A stretch of 64,000 nt of DNA, taken from Acutalibacter muris. Its GTDB lineage: Bacteria; Bacillota; Clostridia; Oscillospirales; Acutalibacteraceae. The notes beneath the pieces were generated by a model, which worked only from the letters and a program-made list of their open reading frames with translations, was not told where the DNA came from and searched no databases. How positions within the stretch are numbered: the stretch's first letter is position 1; each line of letters starts with the position of its first letter. Position numbers and translations under genes: made by a program. The DNA lies in assembly GCF_002201475.1 (NCBI RefSeq), contig NZ_CP021422.1:2728001-2792000 (forward strand). Reading direction: 5' to 3'. This document shows, piece by piece, positions 15,638 through 23,640 of the stretch.

Positions 15638-16330
15638 CTATTTCTCTATTGACTTCTTACCACTGGACTTTTTCAGTTTTTCAAATGAAAAGTTCGTGGG
15701 CGGCCTGCGCATATCCTCGGGCAGGTGCGACAGGTCGTTGATGCTCTCAAAGTACAGCCTGCCGCCCTGGGCTATCACCGTGCTCACCCCGGTATTCCCG
15801 AATACCTCGCTCTTTCGTATGCCTATGGGCTCGCCGTACTGTATCCGGGCGTACAGGTTCCGAAGGACCCCGCCGTGGGTGGTTACCACCACGGTCCTGC
15901 CCGGGTTCTCCGCGATTATCCTGTCAAGGGCGGCGTTCACCCGGTCGTACACCTGCCCCATGGTCTCGCCCCCGGGGAACTCGCAGAGGTCCGGGGACTT
16001 GTCCCATTTTTCGGCGGTCTCCGGGTAGTTCAGCGCCAGCTCCTTCAGGGAGCGGTCCTCAAGCTCCCCCACGTCCATCTCGATAAAGCCCGGCTCGTCT
16101 ACCACCTCTATACCATTATGGTACCTGGCGATGGCCTGGGCGGTCAGCCGCGCCCTTTTAAGGGGGCTGGTGTATATCACGTCGATGGGCTCGTTGCGAA
16201 ACCGCAGCCCCAGAAGCTCCAGCTGCTTCTCCCCCGCGGGGCTCACGTCCGCGTCGTACTGCCCCTGGAACTTGTGCTCAATGTTGCCCATGGACTGGCA
16301 GTGGCGGATAAGATAAATTTTTGTCACCAT
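15638..16330 (-). CDS. Histidine phosphatase (phosphoglycerate mutase-like)
   Basis: 230-residue branch-1 histidine phosphatase. The phosphohistidine motif reads LIRHCQSMGN, with Cys where Gly is usual (RHG). The second site is present: TSPLKRARLTAQA, the Glu region FIEMDVGELE, and VVVTTHGGVLR with the second His. Substrate cannot be told from sequence. Its ATG overlaps the pyrD stop region by 7 nt, so it is coupled to pyrK-pyrD. The tail (about 205-230) is Ser/Lys-rich. The gene ends 20 nt before the proposed IS110 boundary; before insertion ruvX would have followed at 31 nt. Confidence 0.88.
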   Translation of the reverse strand: MVTKIYLIRHCQSMGNIEHKFQGQYDADVSPAGEKQLELLGLRFRNEPIDVIYTSPLKRARLTAQAIARYHNGIEVVDEPGFIEMDVGELEDRSLKELALNYPETAEKWDKSPDLCEFPGGETMGQVYDRVNAALDRIIAENPGRTVVVTTHGGVLRNLYARIQYGEPIGIRKSEVFGNTGVSTVIAQGGRLYFESINDLSHLPEDMRRPPTNFSFEKLKKSSGKKSIEK

Positions 16331-17235
16331 GGCTTGACACCTCCTGTTATTTCAGACACGGATTTCACGCCGTTCCTGTCCATGAACTCCAGTAAGCCGT
16401 CCCGGATTTTGATGGGCGCGTAGGGGTCCGTAAATATGGCCGTGCCCACCTGAATGGCGCTAGCCCCGGCCAGGAGCATCTCCACCGCGTCCTGCCACGT
16501 GGAAATGCCCCCAAGGCCCACAACGGGCAACTTCACCCTCTGTGACACCTGCCAGACCATGCGTATTGCCACCGGCAGCACCGCCGGGCCCGAGAGCCCC
16601 CCGGTATTGTTGCGGAGGATTGGGCGGCGGGAGTTGATGTCGATGCGCATACCCGTCAGGGTGTTGATAAGGGAGAGAGCGTCCGCCCCGCCGCTCTCTG
16701 CGGCCAAAGCCATCTCGGCGATATCCGTCACGTTGGGGGAGAGCTTCACCATCAGGGGCTTTTTGCAGCGGTCCCGGACGGCCCGGGTTATGCCCTCAAC
16801 GCCCTCTTTGGTGACCCCGAACTGCACGCCGCCCTCCTTCACGTTGGGACAGGAGATGTTCAGCTCCACCATGTCCACGGCGGTGTCGTTGAGGAGCTCC
16901 GCCGTCCGGCAGTAGTCCTCGACACTGCTTCCAGCCACGTTGGCGATTATCCTCGTGCCCTGCTTTTCGAGCCAGGGCAGGTCCTCCCTGATGAAATGCT
17001 CCACCCCGGGGTTTTGCAACCCCACGGCGTTAAGCATACCCCCGGGGGTCTCGGTGACCCGGGGCGGCGGGTTGCCGGGGCGCTCATAAAGGGTGGTGCC
17101 CTTGCAGCTTATGCCCCCCAGCTCCGAAAGGGGATAGAGCTCTGCGTACTCCCGCCCGAAGCCGAAGGTGCCCGAGGCGGCTATTATGGGGTTTTTGAAG
17201 TCCACCCCGGCTATGTTCACGTTTAAGGCTGCCAT
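16324..17235 (-). CDS. pyrD: Dihydroorotate dehydrogenase B, catalytic subunit
   Basis: Oxidises dihydroorotate to orotate in pyrimidine synthesis; class 1B, passing electrons through PyrK to NAD. 303 residues with NPIIAASGTFGFGREY, NISCPNVKEGG (FMN/substrate loop with the active-site Cys) and VGLGGISTWQDAVEMLLAGASAIQVGTAIF. I use the ATG at 17235: GAAGGAGG is 7 nt upstream and it gives the family N-terminus; the open frame extends 111 nt into pyrK. It lies 2 nt after pyrK. Confidence 0.96.
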   Translation of the reverse strand: MAALNVNIAGVDFKNPIIAASGTFGFGREYAELYPLSELGGISCKGTTLYERPGNPPPRVTETPGGMLNAVGLQNPGVEHFIREDLPWLEKQGTRIIANVAGSSVEDYCRTAELLNDTAVDMVELNISCPNVKEGGVQFGVTKEGVEGITRAVRDRCKKPLMVKLSPNVTDIAEMALAAESGGADALSLINTLTGMRIDINSRRPILRNNTGGLSGPAVLPVAIRMVWQVSQRVKLPVVGLGGISTWQDAVEMLLAGASAIQVGTAIFTDPYAPIKIRDGLLEFMDRNGVKSVSEITGGVKPW

Positions 17236-17237
17236 AT

Positions 17238-18002
17238 TTATACCTCCTTCACCATGTCCATGGGAAATACCGGGCCGTCCTTGCACACGTGGCCGAAATA
17301 CTCCCGGCCGCTCCCGTCTGTAAGGGCCACGGCGCAGCCAAGGCACGCCCCCACCCCGCAGGCCATGCGCTGCTCAAGGGACAAATAGCCCTGCGCGCCC
17401 CGGCTCTTCGCCAGGGCTTTGGCGGCTTTCAGCATGGGCCCCGGGCCGCAGGCCATAAGCACGTCAAAGTCCTCGCCTGCCGCTAAGTCTGTAACAAGGC
17501 CGTGATAGCCGTAGGAGCCATCGTCTGTGGCGATAAGCACCTTCGCACCGGCGGCTTTAAAGTCCTCCTCAAGTATTGCCAGCTCCCTATTGCGAAAGCC
17601 CAGCACGGCCACGGCCATCTCTCCCAGCTCCTTCGCGGCGGCCAGCAGGGGTGGCACGCCTATACCGCCGCCCATTAATAGGGTGCGTTTTGTCCTGTCA
17701 AGGGGGAAGCCCTTGCCCAGGGGGGCCAGTATGTCTATCATATCGCCGGGCTTGAATCGGGAAAGAGCCTCGGTGCCGGAGCCCCGGACCTGGAACACAA
17801 AGCGCAGCGTGCCCTCTTTTTTGTCTATGCCGCAGATGGAGATGGGGCGGCGCAGAGTGTGGCCGGGAACAAGTATCTGGGCGAACTGACCGGGGACCGC
17901 TTTTGCGGCCAGCTCCGGGCAGTTTAGAGTGAAGTCAAATATGCCGGGGGTCAGCTCCCGGGCTGAGAGAAGCCTTGCGGGGCGGGAATCGTAGGATTTC
18001 AT
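17238..18002 (-). CDS. pyrK: Dihydroorotate dehydrogenase B, electron transfer subunit PyrK
   Basis: FAD/[2Fe-2S] partner of PyrD. 254 residues: a ferredoxin-reductase-type FAD domain (RRPISICGID), an NAD-binding region (LLMGGGIGVPPLLAAAKEL, MACGPGPMLKA) and the C-terminal iron-sulfur cluster ligands in CGVGACLGC plus a later HVCKDGPVF. First gene of pyrK-pyrD-phosphatase, with its own promoter. The promoter's -35 lies inside an upstream terminator hairpin. I see no PyrR-type attenuator in the short leader. Confidence 0.95.
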   Translation of the reverse strand: MKSYDSRPARLLSARELTPGIFDFTLNCPELAAKAVPGQFAQILVPGHTLRRPISICGIDKKEGTLRFVFQVRGSGTEALSRFKPGDMIDILAPLGKGFPLDRTKRTLLMGGGIGVPPLLAAAKELGEMAVAVLGFRNRELAILEEDFKAAGAKVLIATDDGSYGYHGLVTDLAAGEDFDVLMACGPGPMLKAAKALAKSRGAQGYLSLEQRMACGVGACLGCAVALTDGSGREYFGHVCKDGPVFPMDMVKEV

Positions 18003-18031
18003 TGGGACGCTCCTTTTTTTCAGTTTGCTAC

Positions 18032-18060
18032 ATTATAACAAAAACCGCGCTGTCTGGCAA
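18032..18060 (-). promoter_or_regulatory. Promoter of pyrK-pyrD
   Basis: Minus strand TTGCCA (18055-18060), 17-bp spacer, TATAAT (18032-18037). The -35 hexamer lies in the loop of the terminator hairpin at 18041-18075. Confidence 0.75.
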
Positions 18061-18075
18061 GTCCAAACAGCGCGG
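18041..18075 (-). terminator. Terminator hairpin ahead of pyrK
   Basis: CCGCGCTGT and ACAGCGCGG form a 9-bp stem, followed on the minus strand by TTTTTGTT. It would stop transcripts entering from the right, yet shares bases with the pyrK promoter. Confidence 0.75.
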
Positions 18076-18116
18076 CCCGCAGAGGGATAGCTTCTGCGTA
18101 TACGGGAAGAAAACTC

Positions 18117-18145
18117 TTGCATTTTCTGGAAATATCTTGTATTAT
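18117..18145 (+). promoter_or_regulatory. Orphan plus-strand promoter
   Basis: TTGCAT (18117-18122), 17-bp spacer, TATTAT (18140-18145). No reading frame follows; a strong hairpin lies about 60 nt downstream. Confidence 0.5.
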
Positions 18146-18151
18146 GTTTAA

Positions 18152-18241
18152 TAAACTCGTGCTGACCACTATCAGCGTATGTGGTAGTAACAACCACAAA
18201 AATTAAGCAACCGTTCCACGGCCGGAACGGTTGCTTTGCTT
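18152..18241 (+). ncRNA. Candidate small RNA between pyrK and the VOC gene
   Basis: Would run from the promoter at 18117-18145 to a 13-bp stem AAGCAACCGTTCC (18205-18217) / GGAACGGTTGCTT (18224-18236). An internal ACCAC/GTGGT hairpin precedes it. The T-tract is better on the minus strand (AATTTTTG), so the stem may instead, or also, terminate the VOC-gene transcript. No coding potential seen in this stretch. Confidence 0.3.
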
Positions 18242-18353
18242 AAATAAAAGTAAATAACCCGGGCCAGGCGTCTGTCGGCGGGCTCCGCTCTTTTTCTGTC
18301 TCTATATATAGGCCCTTCCGGCCCTTTTGTCAAGCCGCATTGCGCCCTTTGGA

Positions 18354-18776
18354 CTATCTCTCTGTCTGCTCAGTCATAATACCCCACCGTATGCCGAACC
18401 TGTCCACGAAAACCACCCGGCAGGAGCTGTAGGGCGTGGCCTCCATGGGGTATATGGTGCGGCTTCCCTCTTTCATCACCTCATACGCCCTCTGTACCTC
18501 CTCCTTTGTGTCCATCATCACAGTCAGGAAGTTGGAGTAGCAGGTCTGGAACTCTATGTCGATATGGTCCGCCATGATGATCCTCTCCCCGCCCAGCAGC
18601 AGCTCAGAGTGGTAAATATACTCCCTCTGGCCCTCTTTCAGCTGCGGGTTATACTCCGGGTCGTCCGCCTCGCCGTATGTTATCAGGCAGTTTATCCTGC
18701 CGCCAAAGGCCTTTTCATAGGTATGAATGGCCTCACGGCAGTCCCCGCCGAAATTTATCGTAGGCACAAGCTTCAT
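18354..18776 (-). CDS. VOC-family protein (PhnB/glyoxalase fold)
   Basis: 140 residues of two beta-alpha-beta-beta-beta repeats, typical of PhnB-like VOC proteins: LVPTINFGGDCREAIHTYEKAFGG at the N-terminus and the closing RFGIRWGIM. Members include dioxygenases, glyoxalases and resistance proteins, but I cannot assign a substrate. It overlaps the preceding toroid gene by 4 nt (ATGA) and is probably the last gene of the ABC transporter/amidohydrolase operon. Confidence 0.8.
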   Translation of the reverse strand: MKLVPTINFGGDCREAIHTYEKAFGGRINCLITYGEADDPEYNPQLKEGQREYIYHSELLLGGERIIMADHIDIEFQTCYSNFLTVMMDTKEEVQRAYEVMKEGSRTIYPMEATPYSSCRVVFVDRFGIRWGIMTEQTER

Positions 18777-19678
18777 TTCGATTCTCCCCCATTAAACGCC
18801 AGGTAAAACCCCAGCTTCTCCATAGTCACCCGGGGCCGCCACCAGTCCCTGGCCTGCTTATACTCCTGCTCATAGGGGGTGTACCACTGCCAGGTGATGT
18901 CAAAGCCGCCGTCCTCCATCTGGAGCTTATCTATAGCGGCAAGGTCGGCCTTCACAAGGTCCTCAATGCCCTCGGGCACATAGGGACTCTCCTCGTGGAA
19001 GAAGGCCGAGGGCCCCGCCACGTACTCCACGCCGTACTTCTCCACCTCATGGCAGACGGCAAGGCCTACGGCCCGCTTCACGGCCTCCCGGGCTTTATCA
19101 AGGTCTATCACGTCGGTAACGCCGTAGAGCTCCATCATCCTGTGGGCCAGCATAAAGCACTTCACCTCGTCGCTGCCCACCTCCCGGGCGCTCTCGAGCC
19201 AGGAGAAGGCCTCCCGCACCAGCTCCTTCCAGCGCTCCCCGCCGTCCACACAGCAGAGGAACACCGCCAGTGACACCGTGGGGTTCCAGCTCTCTTTGCC
19301 GTCGCCGGGCTCCCACCAGATGGCGTGGGGGTGCTCCTTGGAGCTCTCCACCGCGAAGCGCCAGCGCTGCTGGCCCCGGTCGAAGCCGTCCCCGCTTTTC
19401 AGCCACCGGGCGATGCCCTCTATAATATTCCCGGCCTCTCCCAGCGCCCCGCACTGGTAGAGGTGAATAATCGCGTCGTTGGTGGTGATGGGAGTGGAAT
19501 TGGGGTTCCAGTTGTCCGGCTCTAAAGCGTTGCCGAAGCCGCCGTCGGGGTTCTGAAACTTTTTCAGCTCCTCCACCACAGCCCCCTTCGGGCCGCCCTC
19601 GAACACTGCCCTATACCAAGCCAGCTCCAGGGGCCGGGCGTTGCTGATGATAAATTGCTTTGCTTTCTGTATGTCCAT
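18773..19678 (-). CDS. Alpha/alpha-toroid (prenyltransferase/squalene cyclase-like) protein, unknown function
   Basis: 301 residues. At least two QW-like repeats are visible: LKKFQNPDGGFGNALEPD near 40-55 and KLQMEDGGFDITWQWYTPY near 255-272. The rest alternates helical segments rich in Trp. That suits a terpenoid-cyclase-type alpha/alpha toroid, but the cyclase catalytic DxDD or DDxxD motifs are not visible, so enzymatic activity is open. It is soluble, with no signal peptide. It lies 60 nt after the WYL regulator and overlaps the VOC gene. Confidence 0.7.
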   Translation of the reverse strand: MDIQKAKQFIISNARPLELAWYRAVFEGGPKGAVVEELKKFQNPDGGFGNALEPDNWNPNSTPITTNDAIIHLYQCGALGEAGNIIEGIARWLKSGDGFDRGQQRWRFAVESSKEHPHAIWWEPGDGKESWNPTVSLAVFLCCVDGGERWKELVREAFSWLESAREVGSDEVKCFMLAHRMMELYGVTDVIDLDKAREAVKRAVGLAVCHEVEKYGVEYVAGPSAFFHEESPYVPEGIEDLVKADLAAIDKLQMEDGGFDITWQWYTPYEQEYKQARDWWRPRVTMEKLGFYLAFNGGESK

Positions 19679-19737
19679 ACCTTACCTCCTGTCGGATGTT
19701 TTCCCCATTATACCCCTGCGAACACGACAGCGGTATG

Positions 19738-20640
19738 TCATGTTTCCCCATACATATTAAGAATTTTTCTGCCCATCTTCAAGAGCTCCTCCCGGACCTT
19801 CTCCGGCCCCAACAGCTCCGCGGCCCCACGAAAGCACAGCAGCCAGTCCACGGCGCTGTCAAGATTGGTAAAGTCTATCTTCGCCCTGCACCGGCCGTCG
19901 GGCTCCACCGTAAAGCAGCCCTCGCCATACTCCTCCACTAAGCGCCACTTGTATTCCGGGGGCACCAGCACCTCCACCCGGTAATTCCCGGGAAATACCC
20001 GCTCGTCCGAGAGGTCCGGGTATGGGGCCTCTCGGGGCACGAAGCCCTCCTTCAGGGTGAGCCCGGTCATGCGGTTAAGCTTAAATAGCCGGTAGTCCTC
20101 CCGCTCAAGGCAGTACCCCCACACGTACCAGCTCCCCCAGCGGAAGACGATATAGTAAGGCTCTATCGCCCGCTTGCTCTCCCTGCCCGGGGCATAGTAG
20201 CAAAAGCCCACAAGCCTGGCTTCGCCGAGGGCCCTCTGCAAGAGCTCCAGCTTTTCAGACAGGGGCCCCTTGTACCAGGAGGCCAGGTCGATGAGCATAG
20301 AGCCCTCCCGGGCCATGAGCCCCGGCCCGGCAAGCTTCTCCATAAGCTGGGCGTAGCGGTTGGTGCCGCTGACGCTGTCAAGGCTGCGAAGCCCCGCCAG
20401 AAGGGCCTGCATATCCGACAAGGTCAAAAGGGAGCGGTCCACCTTATAGCCGCTCATGATGGACAGCCCGCCCCCCGCGCCCTGGGCGGTGCTGATGGGT
20501 ATACCCGCCCGGCAGAGGGCCTCGATGTCCCGGCTGATGGTCCTGCGGGAGACCTCAAAGGTTTCAGCGAGAAAGGGCGCTGTCACCTTTTCCCGCTGAA
20601 GCAGTATGGATAGTATTCCGATCAGTCTGTCTATCTTCAA
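19738..20640 (-). CDS. WYL-domain transcriptional regulator (YafY type)
   Basis: 300 residues. An N-terminal HTH_11/DeoR-like domain (RLIGILSILLQREKVTAPFLAETFEVSRRTISRDIEAL) is followed by a WYL ligand-binding domain (about 140-220, with RAIEPYYIVFRWGSWYVWGYCLE) and a C-terminal WCX region. Such proteins act as repressors or activators responding to small ligands or nucleic acids. It overlaps the amidohydrolase gene by 4 nt and is therefore cotranscribed with the transporter it may control. Confidence 0.88.
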   Translation of the reverse strand: MKIDRLIGILSILLQREKVTAPFLAETFEVSRRTISRDIEALCRAGIPISTAQGAGGGLSIMSGYKVDRSLLTLSDMQALLAGLRSLDSVSGTNRYAQLMEKLAGPGLMAREGSMLIDLASWYKGPLSEKLELLQRALGEARLVGFCYYAPGRESKRAIEPYYIVFRWGSWYVWGYCLEREDYRLFKLNRMTGLTLKEGFVPREAPYPDLSDERVFPGNYRVEVLVPPEYKWRLVEEYGEGCFTVEPDGRCRAKIDFTNLDSAVDWLLCFRGAAELLGPEKVREELLKMGRKILNMYGET

Positions 20641-22106
20641 AGCATTTCCTCGACCGGCACAGGGACAGCGTCCGGCTCTATCGGACAGTCATACCCCTTT
20701 GCCGCCGTAACTTTAAATTCTTCACGAGCTTTCTCCAGCAGCTCCGGCGTGGTGATAAGGTCGACGGCCGTGGCCGCCAGCACCTTCGCCGCATAGAGCA
20801 TCCCCTTATGGGCCACTCCGGTCTTGCCGCCGCTTACGTTCTGCCAGCTATGCCCCGGGGAATGGGCCGGCCAGGTGGCGGTCATTATCTGGGCCGTGGG
20901 GGTCTGCCAGCTAACGTCCCCCACGTCCGTGGACCCCGGGGACTGCTCGCCGCTATGGAAGTACGGGCACAGGAAGTCGTTAAGGGTGGCGTTCCCGCCG
21001 TCGGAGAGCTCAGAGACCTTTTTGCGTATCTCCGGGTCGTACTTCGCCCCCATGCCCGGCAGTTCCCCTTCTTCTTTCGGGCAGGTGGCGTCCAGCTTGG
21101 CGGCAAAGTCCCGCTCCTCTTTGGTGTACTCCGGCAGGGGTATCGTCTCCATATTGGCGTACAGCGCCCGCTCCAGCACCTGGTTGGGCAGAAGATCCGC
21201 CGTGCCGTCGATAAAGCGCCTTGTGAAGGTGGTGTCCGTCATCAGAGCCGCGCCCTTTGCGATATTGTCCACCCGCTGTAGGAGCTTCTTATTGTTAGGC
21301 ACATTGTTGGACCGCACCATATAGAGGACAGTTGCCTTGCTCTGCACAACATTCGGTGAAATCCCGCCGGTGTTGGTGATGGCATAGTGCAGGCAGTCCG
21401 TATTTGGGATATGCTCTCTTAAAAACTGCACCCCCAGGTTCATAAGCTCCACCGCGTCCAGGGCGCTGCGGCCCATATGGGGGTTCCCCGCCGCGTGGGC
21501 GGCTATGCCGTTGAAGGTGTATTCCACCTGCATACTGGTGTTGTTGGTGCCGGTAAATATCTCGTTGGCCGTGCCCGGATGCCAGGTAAGCGCCGCGTCC
21601 AGGGCGTAGAACAGCCCCTCCCGGGCCATAAAGGCTTTGCCCGCGCCGCCCTCCTCGCCCGGGCAGCCGTAATAAATGACAGTGCCGCTCTCGCCGGTGG
21701 CCGCCAGATACTCCTTCACGGCCCAGGCGGCGGCCAAGCTGCCCGCGCCCAGCAGGTGGTGCCCGCAGCCGTGGCCATAGCCCTTGGCTAGGCCGCCACA
21801 GCCGCCTGCAACCTCCTCGCAGGGCTCCAGCTCCCCGGCCTTCTGGCTCAGCCCGGCCAGCGCGTCGTACTCGCCGAGTATGCCTATCACGGGCCTGCCG
21901 CTGCCGAACTTGCCCGCGAAGGCCGTCTCTATCCCCGCCACGGCGTGCTCCACCTCAAAGCCCAGCTCAAAGAGCAGCTCCTCATAGAGCTTTGTGGCGT
22001 TGTGCTCCGACAGGGACAGCTCCGGGTCCCCCCAGATTTTGTCCGCCGTGTCTATAAATATCTGCTGCTTTTCGTCCAGCAGCTTGTATACATCAGACTT
22101 ATTCAC
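20637..22106 (-). CDS. M20D amidohydrolase, AbgB-like
   Basis: 489-residue zinc amidohydrolase related to p-aminobenzoyl-glutamate utilisation protein B and aminoacylases. Visible motifs: GILGEYDALAGLSQ, a Gly-rich GYGHGCGHHLLGAGSLAAA with metal ligands, YYGCPGEEGGAGKAFMAREG (catalytic Glu), and the dimerisation lid domain in the middle. It lies directly after an amino-acid ABC transporter, so the imported substrate is probably an N-acyl or N-aroyl amino acid that is hydrolysed in the cytoplasm. The precise substrate is an inference. Confidence 0.88.
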   Translation of the reverse strand: MNKSDVYKLLDEKQQIFIDTADKIWGDPELSLSEHNATKLYEELLFELGFEVEHAVAGIETAFAGKFGSGRPVIGILGEYDALAGLSQKAGELEPCEEVAGGCGGLAKGYGHGCGHHLLGAGSLAAAWAVKEYLAATGESGTVIYYGCPGEEGGAGKAFMAREGLFYALDAALTWHPGTANEIFTGTNNTSMQVEYTFNGIAAHAAGNPHMGRSALDAVELMNLGVQFLREHIPNTDCLHYAITNTGGISPNVVQSKATVLYMVRSNNVPNNKKLLQRVDNIAKGAALMTDTTFTRRFIDGTADLLPNQVLERALYANMETIPLPEYTKEERDFAAKLDATCPKEEGELPGMGAKYDPEIRKKVSELSDGGNATLNDFLCPYFHSGEQSPGSTDVGDVSWQTPTAQIMTATWPAHSPGHSWQNVSGGKTGVAHKGMLYAAKVLAATAVDLITTPELLEKAREEFKVTAAKGYDCPIEPDAVPVPVEEML

Positions 22107-22117
22107 AATAATACCCC

Positions 22118-22858
22118 CTATAAAACTTTAGCTAAGAAATCCTGAAGCCGGGGGTTTTTCGGGTGGTTGAACAGCTCCTCCGGCTCCCCGGACTCCATTA
22201 TTATGCCCTCGGCCATAAACAGCACCCGGTCCGACACCTCTCTGGCAAACCCCATCTCATGGGTCACGATGACGCTTGTCATGCCGGTCTCCACCAGCCC
22301 CTTTATAACCTCCAGCACCTCGCCCACCATCTCCGGGTCCAGCGCGCTGGTGGGCTCGTCAAAGAGCATCACGTCCGGCTCCATGGCCAGGGCCCGGACT
22401 ATGGCGAGCCGCTGCTTCTGCCCGCCGGACAATTTCCCGGGCATAACCTCGGCCTTGTCCGCAAGGCCCACCCGCTCCAAAAGCTCCATGGCCTTTTTGT
22501 CCGCGTCCTCCGCGCTCATGCCCTTTACAAGGGTGGGCGCAAGGGTGATGTTCCTTTTCACGCTCAGATGTGGAAACACGTTGAAGTGCTGGAACACCAT
22601 GCCCATCTTCTGCCTGTGCCGGTCGATGTCCACCTTCTTCCCGGTTATCTCCACTCCCTCGAAGAATATCTGCCCCTGCTCCGGGGTCTCAAGCAGGTTC
22701 AGGCACCGCAGGAAGGTGCTCTTGCCGCCCCCCGAGGGGCCTATCACCGACACCACCTCGCCGGAGTGTATGGTCTCCGACACGCCCTTTAGGACCTGCA
22801 ATTTGCCAAAGCTCTTGTGAAGGTCCACCGTCTTTATAAGCTCAGTCCGCTGTTCCAC
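22118..22858 (-). CDS. Polar amino acid ABC transporter ATP-binding protein (GlnQ type)
   Basis: 246 residues with all ABC motifs: Walker [15 protein letters not shown]-loop [13 protein letters not shown], signature [16 protein letters not shown], Walker [17 protein letters not shown] and H-loop VTHEMGFA. It starts at GTG behind GAGGAGG and overlaps the permease gene by 17 nt. It powers import through the adjacent permease. Confidence 0.94.
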   Translation of the reverse strand: MEQRTELIKTVDLHKSFGKLQVLKGVSETIHSGEVVSVIGPSGGGKSTFLRCLNLLETPEQGQIFFEGVEITGKKVDIDRHRQKMGMVFQHFNVFPHLSVKRNITLAPTLVKGMSAEDADKKAMELLERVGLADKAEVMPGKLSGGQKQRLAIVRALAMEPDVMLFDEPTSALDPEMVGEVLEVIKGLVETGMTSVIVTHEMGFAREVSDRVLFMAEGIIMESGEPEELFNHPKNPRLQDFLAKVL

Positions 22859-23531
22859 GCGCCATCCTCCTCTCGAATGCCGCCACGACCTTGCTCAGGG
22901 GGAAGGTCAGGCAGAGATATATCACGCCCACGATGATAAGGGCCTCGAACCTTAAATACGTGGCCCCGCCCACCAGCAGGTACGAGGTCATCAGGTCCCC
23001 CAGGAAGAAGGTGGACGCAAGAGAGGTCTCCTTTAACATCATGATGAACTCGTTGCCAAGGGCCGGCAAAATATTCCTCACCGCCTGGGGCAGCACTATC
23101 CTTGTCATAGTCTGCCGCCCGGAGAGGCCAAGGCTTCTGGCCGCTTCGGTCTGGCCCTTGTCCACGGCCTGTATGCCCGCGCGTATCACCTCGGACACGT
23201 AGGCCGAGGAGTTTATGCACAGCGCCAGCGCCACCCACATAAAGGGCGACAGCGCCAGAAAGGGCAGAAGCTGTGGCAGCACAAAGTAGAATATGTAAAG
23301 CTGCAAAAGTATCGGCGTGCCCCGTATCACCTCGATATACACCCCGATAATAAAGCGCACCACCTTAAAGCGGCACATCTTCGCCATCGCCACCAGGGTG
23401 CCTAAAATCACGCCGAACAGCACCGCTATGGCCGTCAGCTTCAGGGTGTTCATGACCCCCTCCAGCAAAAACACCTGCCAATACTGCTGCCATATCTTCA
23501 CGATATTCGGCACTATCTGTGATAGATCCAT
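22842..23531 (-). CDS. Polar amino acid ABC transporter permease
   Basis: 229-residue membrane protein of the HisM/GlnP family with about five hydrophobic segments. The EAA loop is present as [32 protein letters not shown], followed by KETSLAS. The start at ATG 23531 has GGAGGG 9 nt upstream; the open frame continues 72 nt upstream without a better site. It lies between the binding protein and ATPase genes. Confidence 0.94.
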   Translation of the reverse strand: MDLSQIVPNIVKIWQQYWQVFLLEGVMNTLKLTAIAVLFGVILGTLVAMAKMCRFKVVRFIIGVYIEVIRGTPILLQLYIFYFVLPQLLPFLALSPFMWVALALCINSSAYVSEVIRAGIQAVDKGQTEAARSLGLSGRQTMTRIVLPQAVRNILPALGNEFIMMLKETSLASTFFLGDLMTSYLLVGGATYLRFEALIIVGVIYLCLTFPLSKVVAAFERRMARGTAD

Positions 23532-23570
23532 TCCCTTGCTCCCTCCGATATTTTTTCTTATGATATGCTC

Positions 23571-23598
23571 GTACCCGCCCGGTTTTTTGGGCGGGTAC
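23571..23598 (-). other. Intercistronic stem-loop between binding protein and permease
   Basis: GTACCCGCCC and GGGCGGGTAC form a perfect 10-bp stem with an 8-nt loop. There is no T-tract, so it is more likely an mRNA-stabilising or processing hairpin that keeps binding-protein mRNA more abundant than permease mRNA. Confidence 0.65.
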
Positions 23599-23640
23599 GG
23601 CATTTAGAAAGGACAGTCAATCATGAAAGTCTTGTAATCT

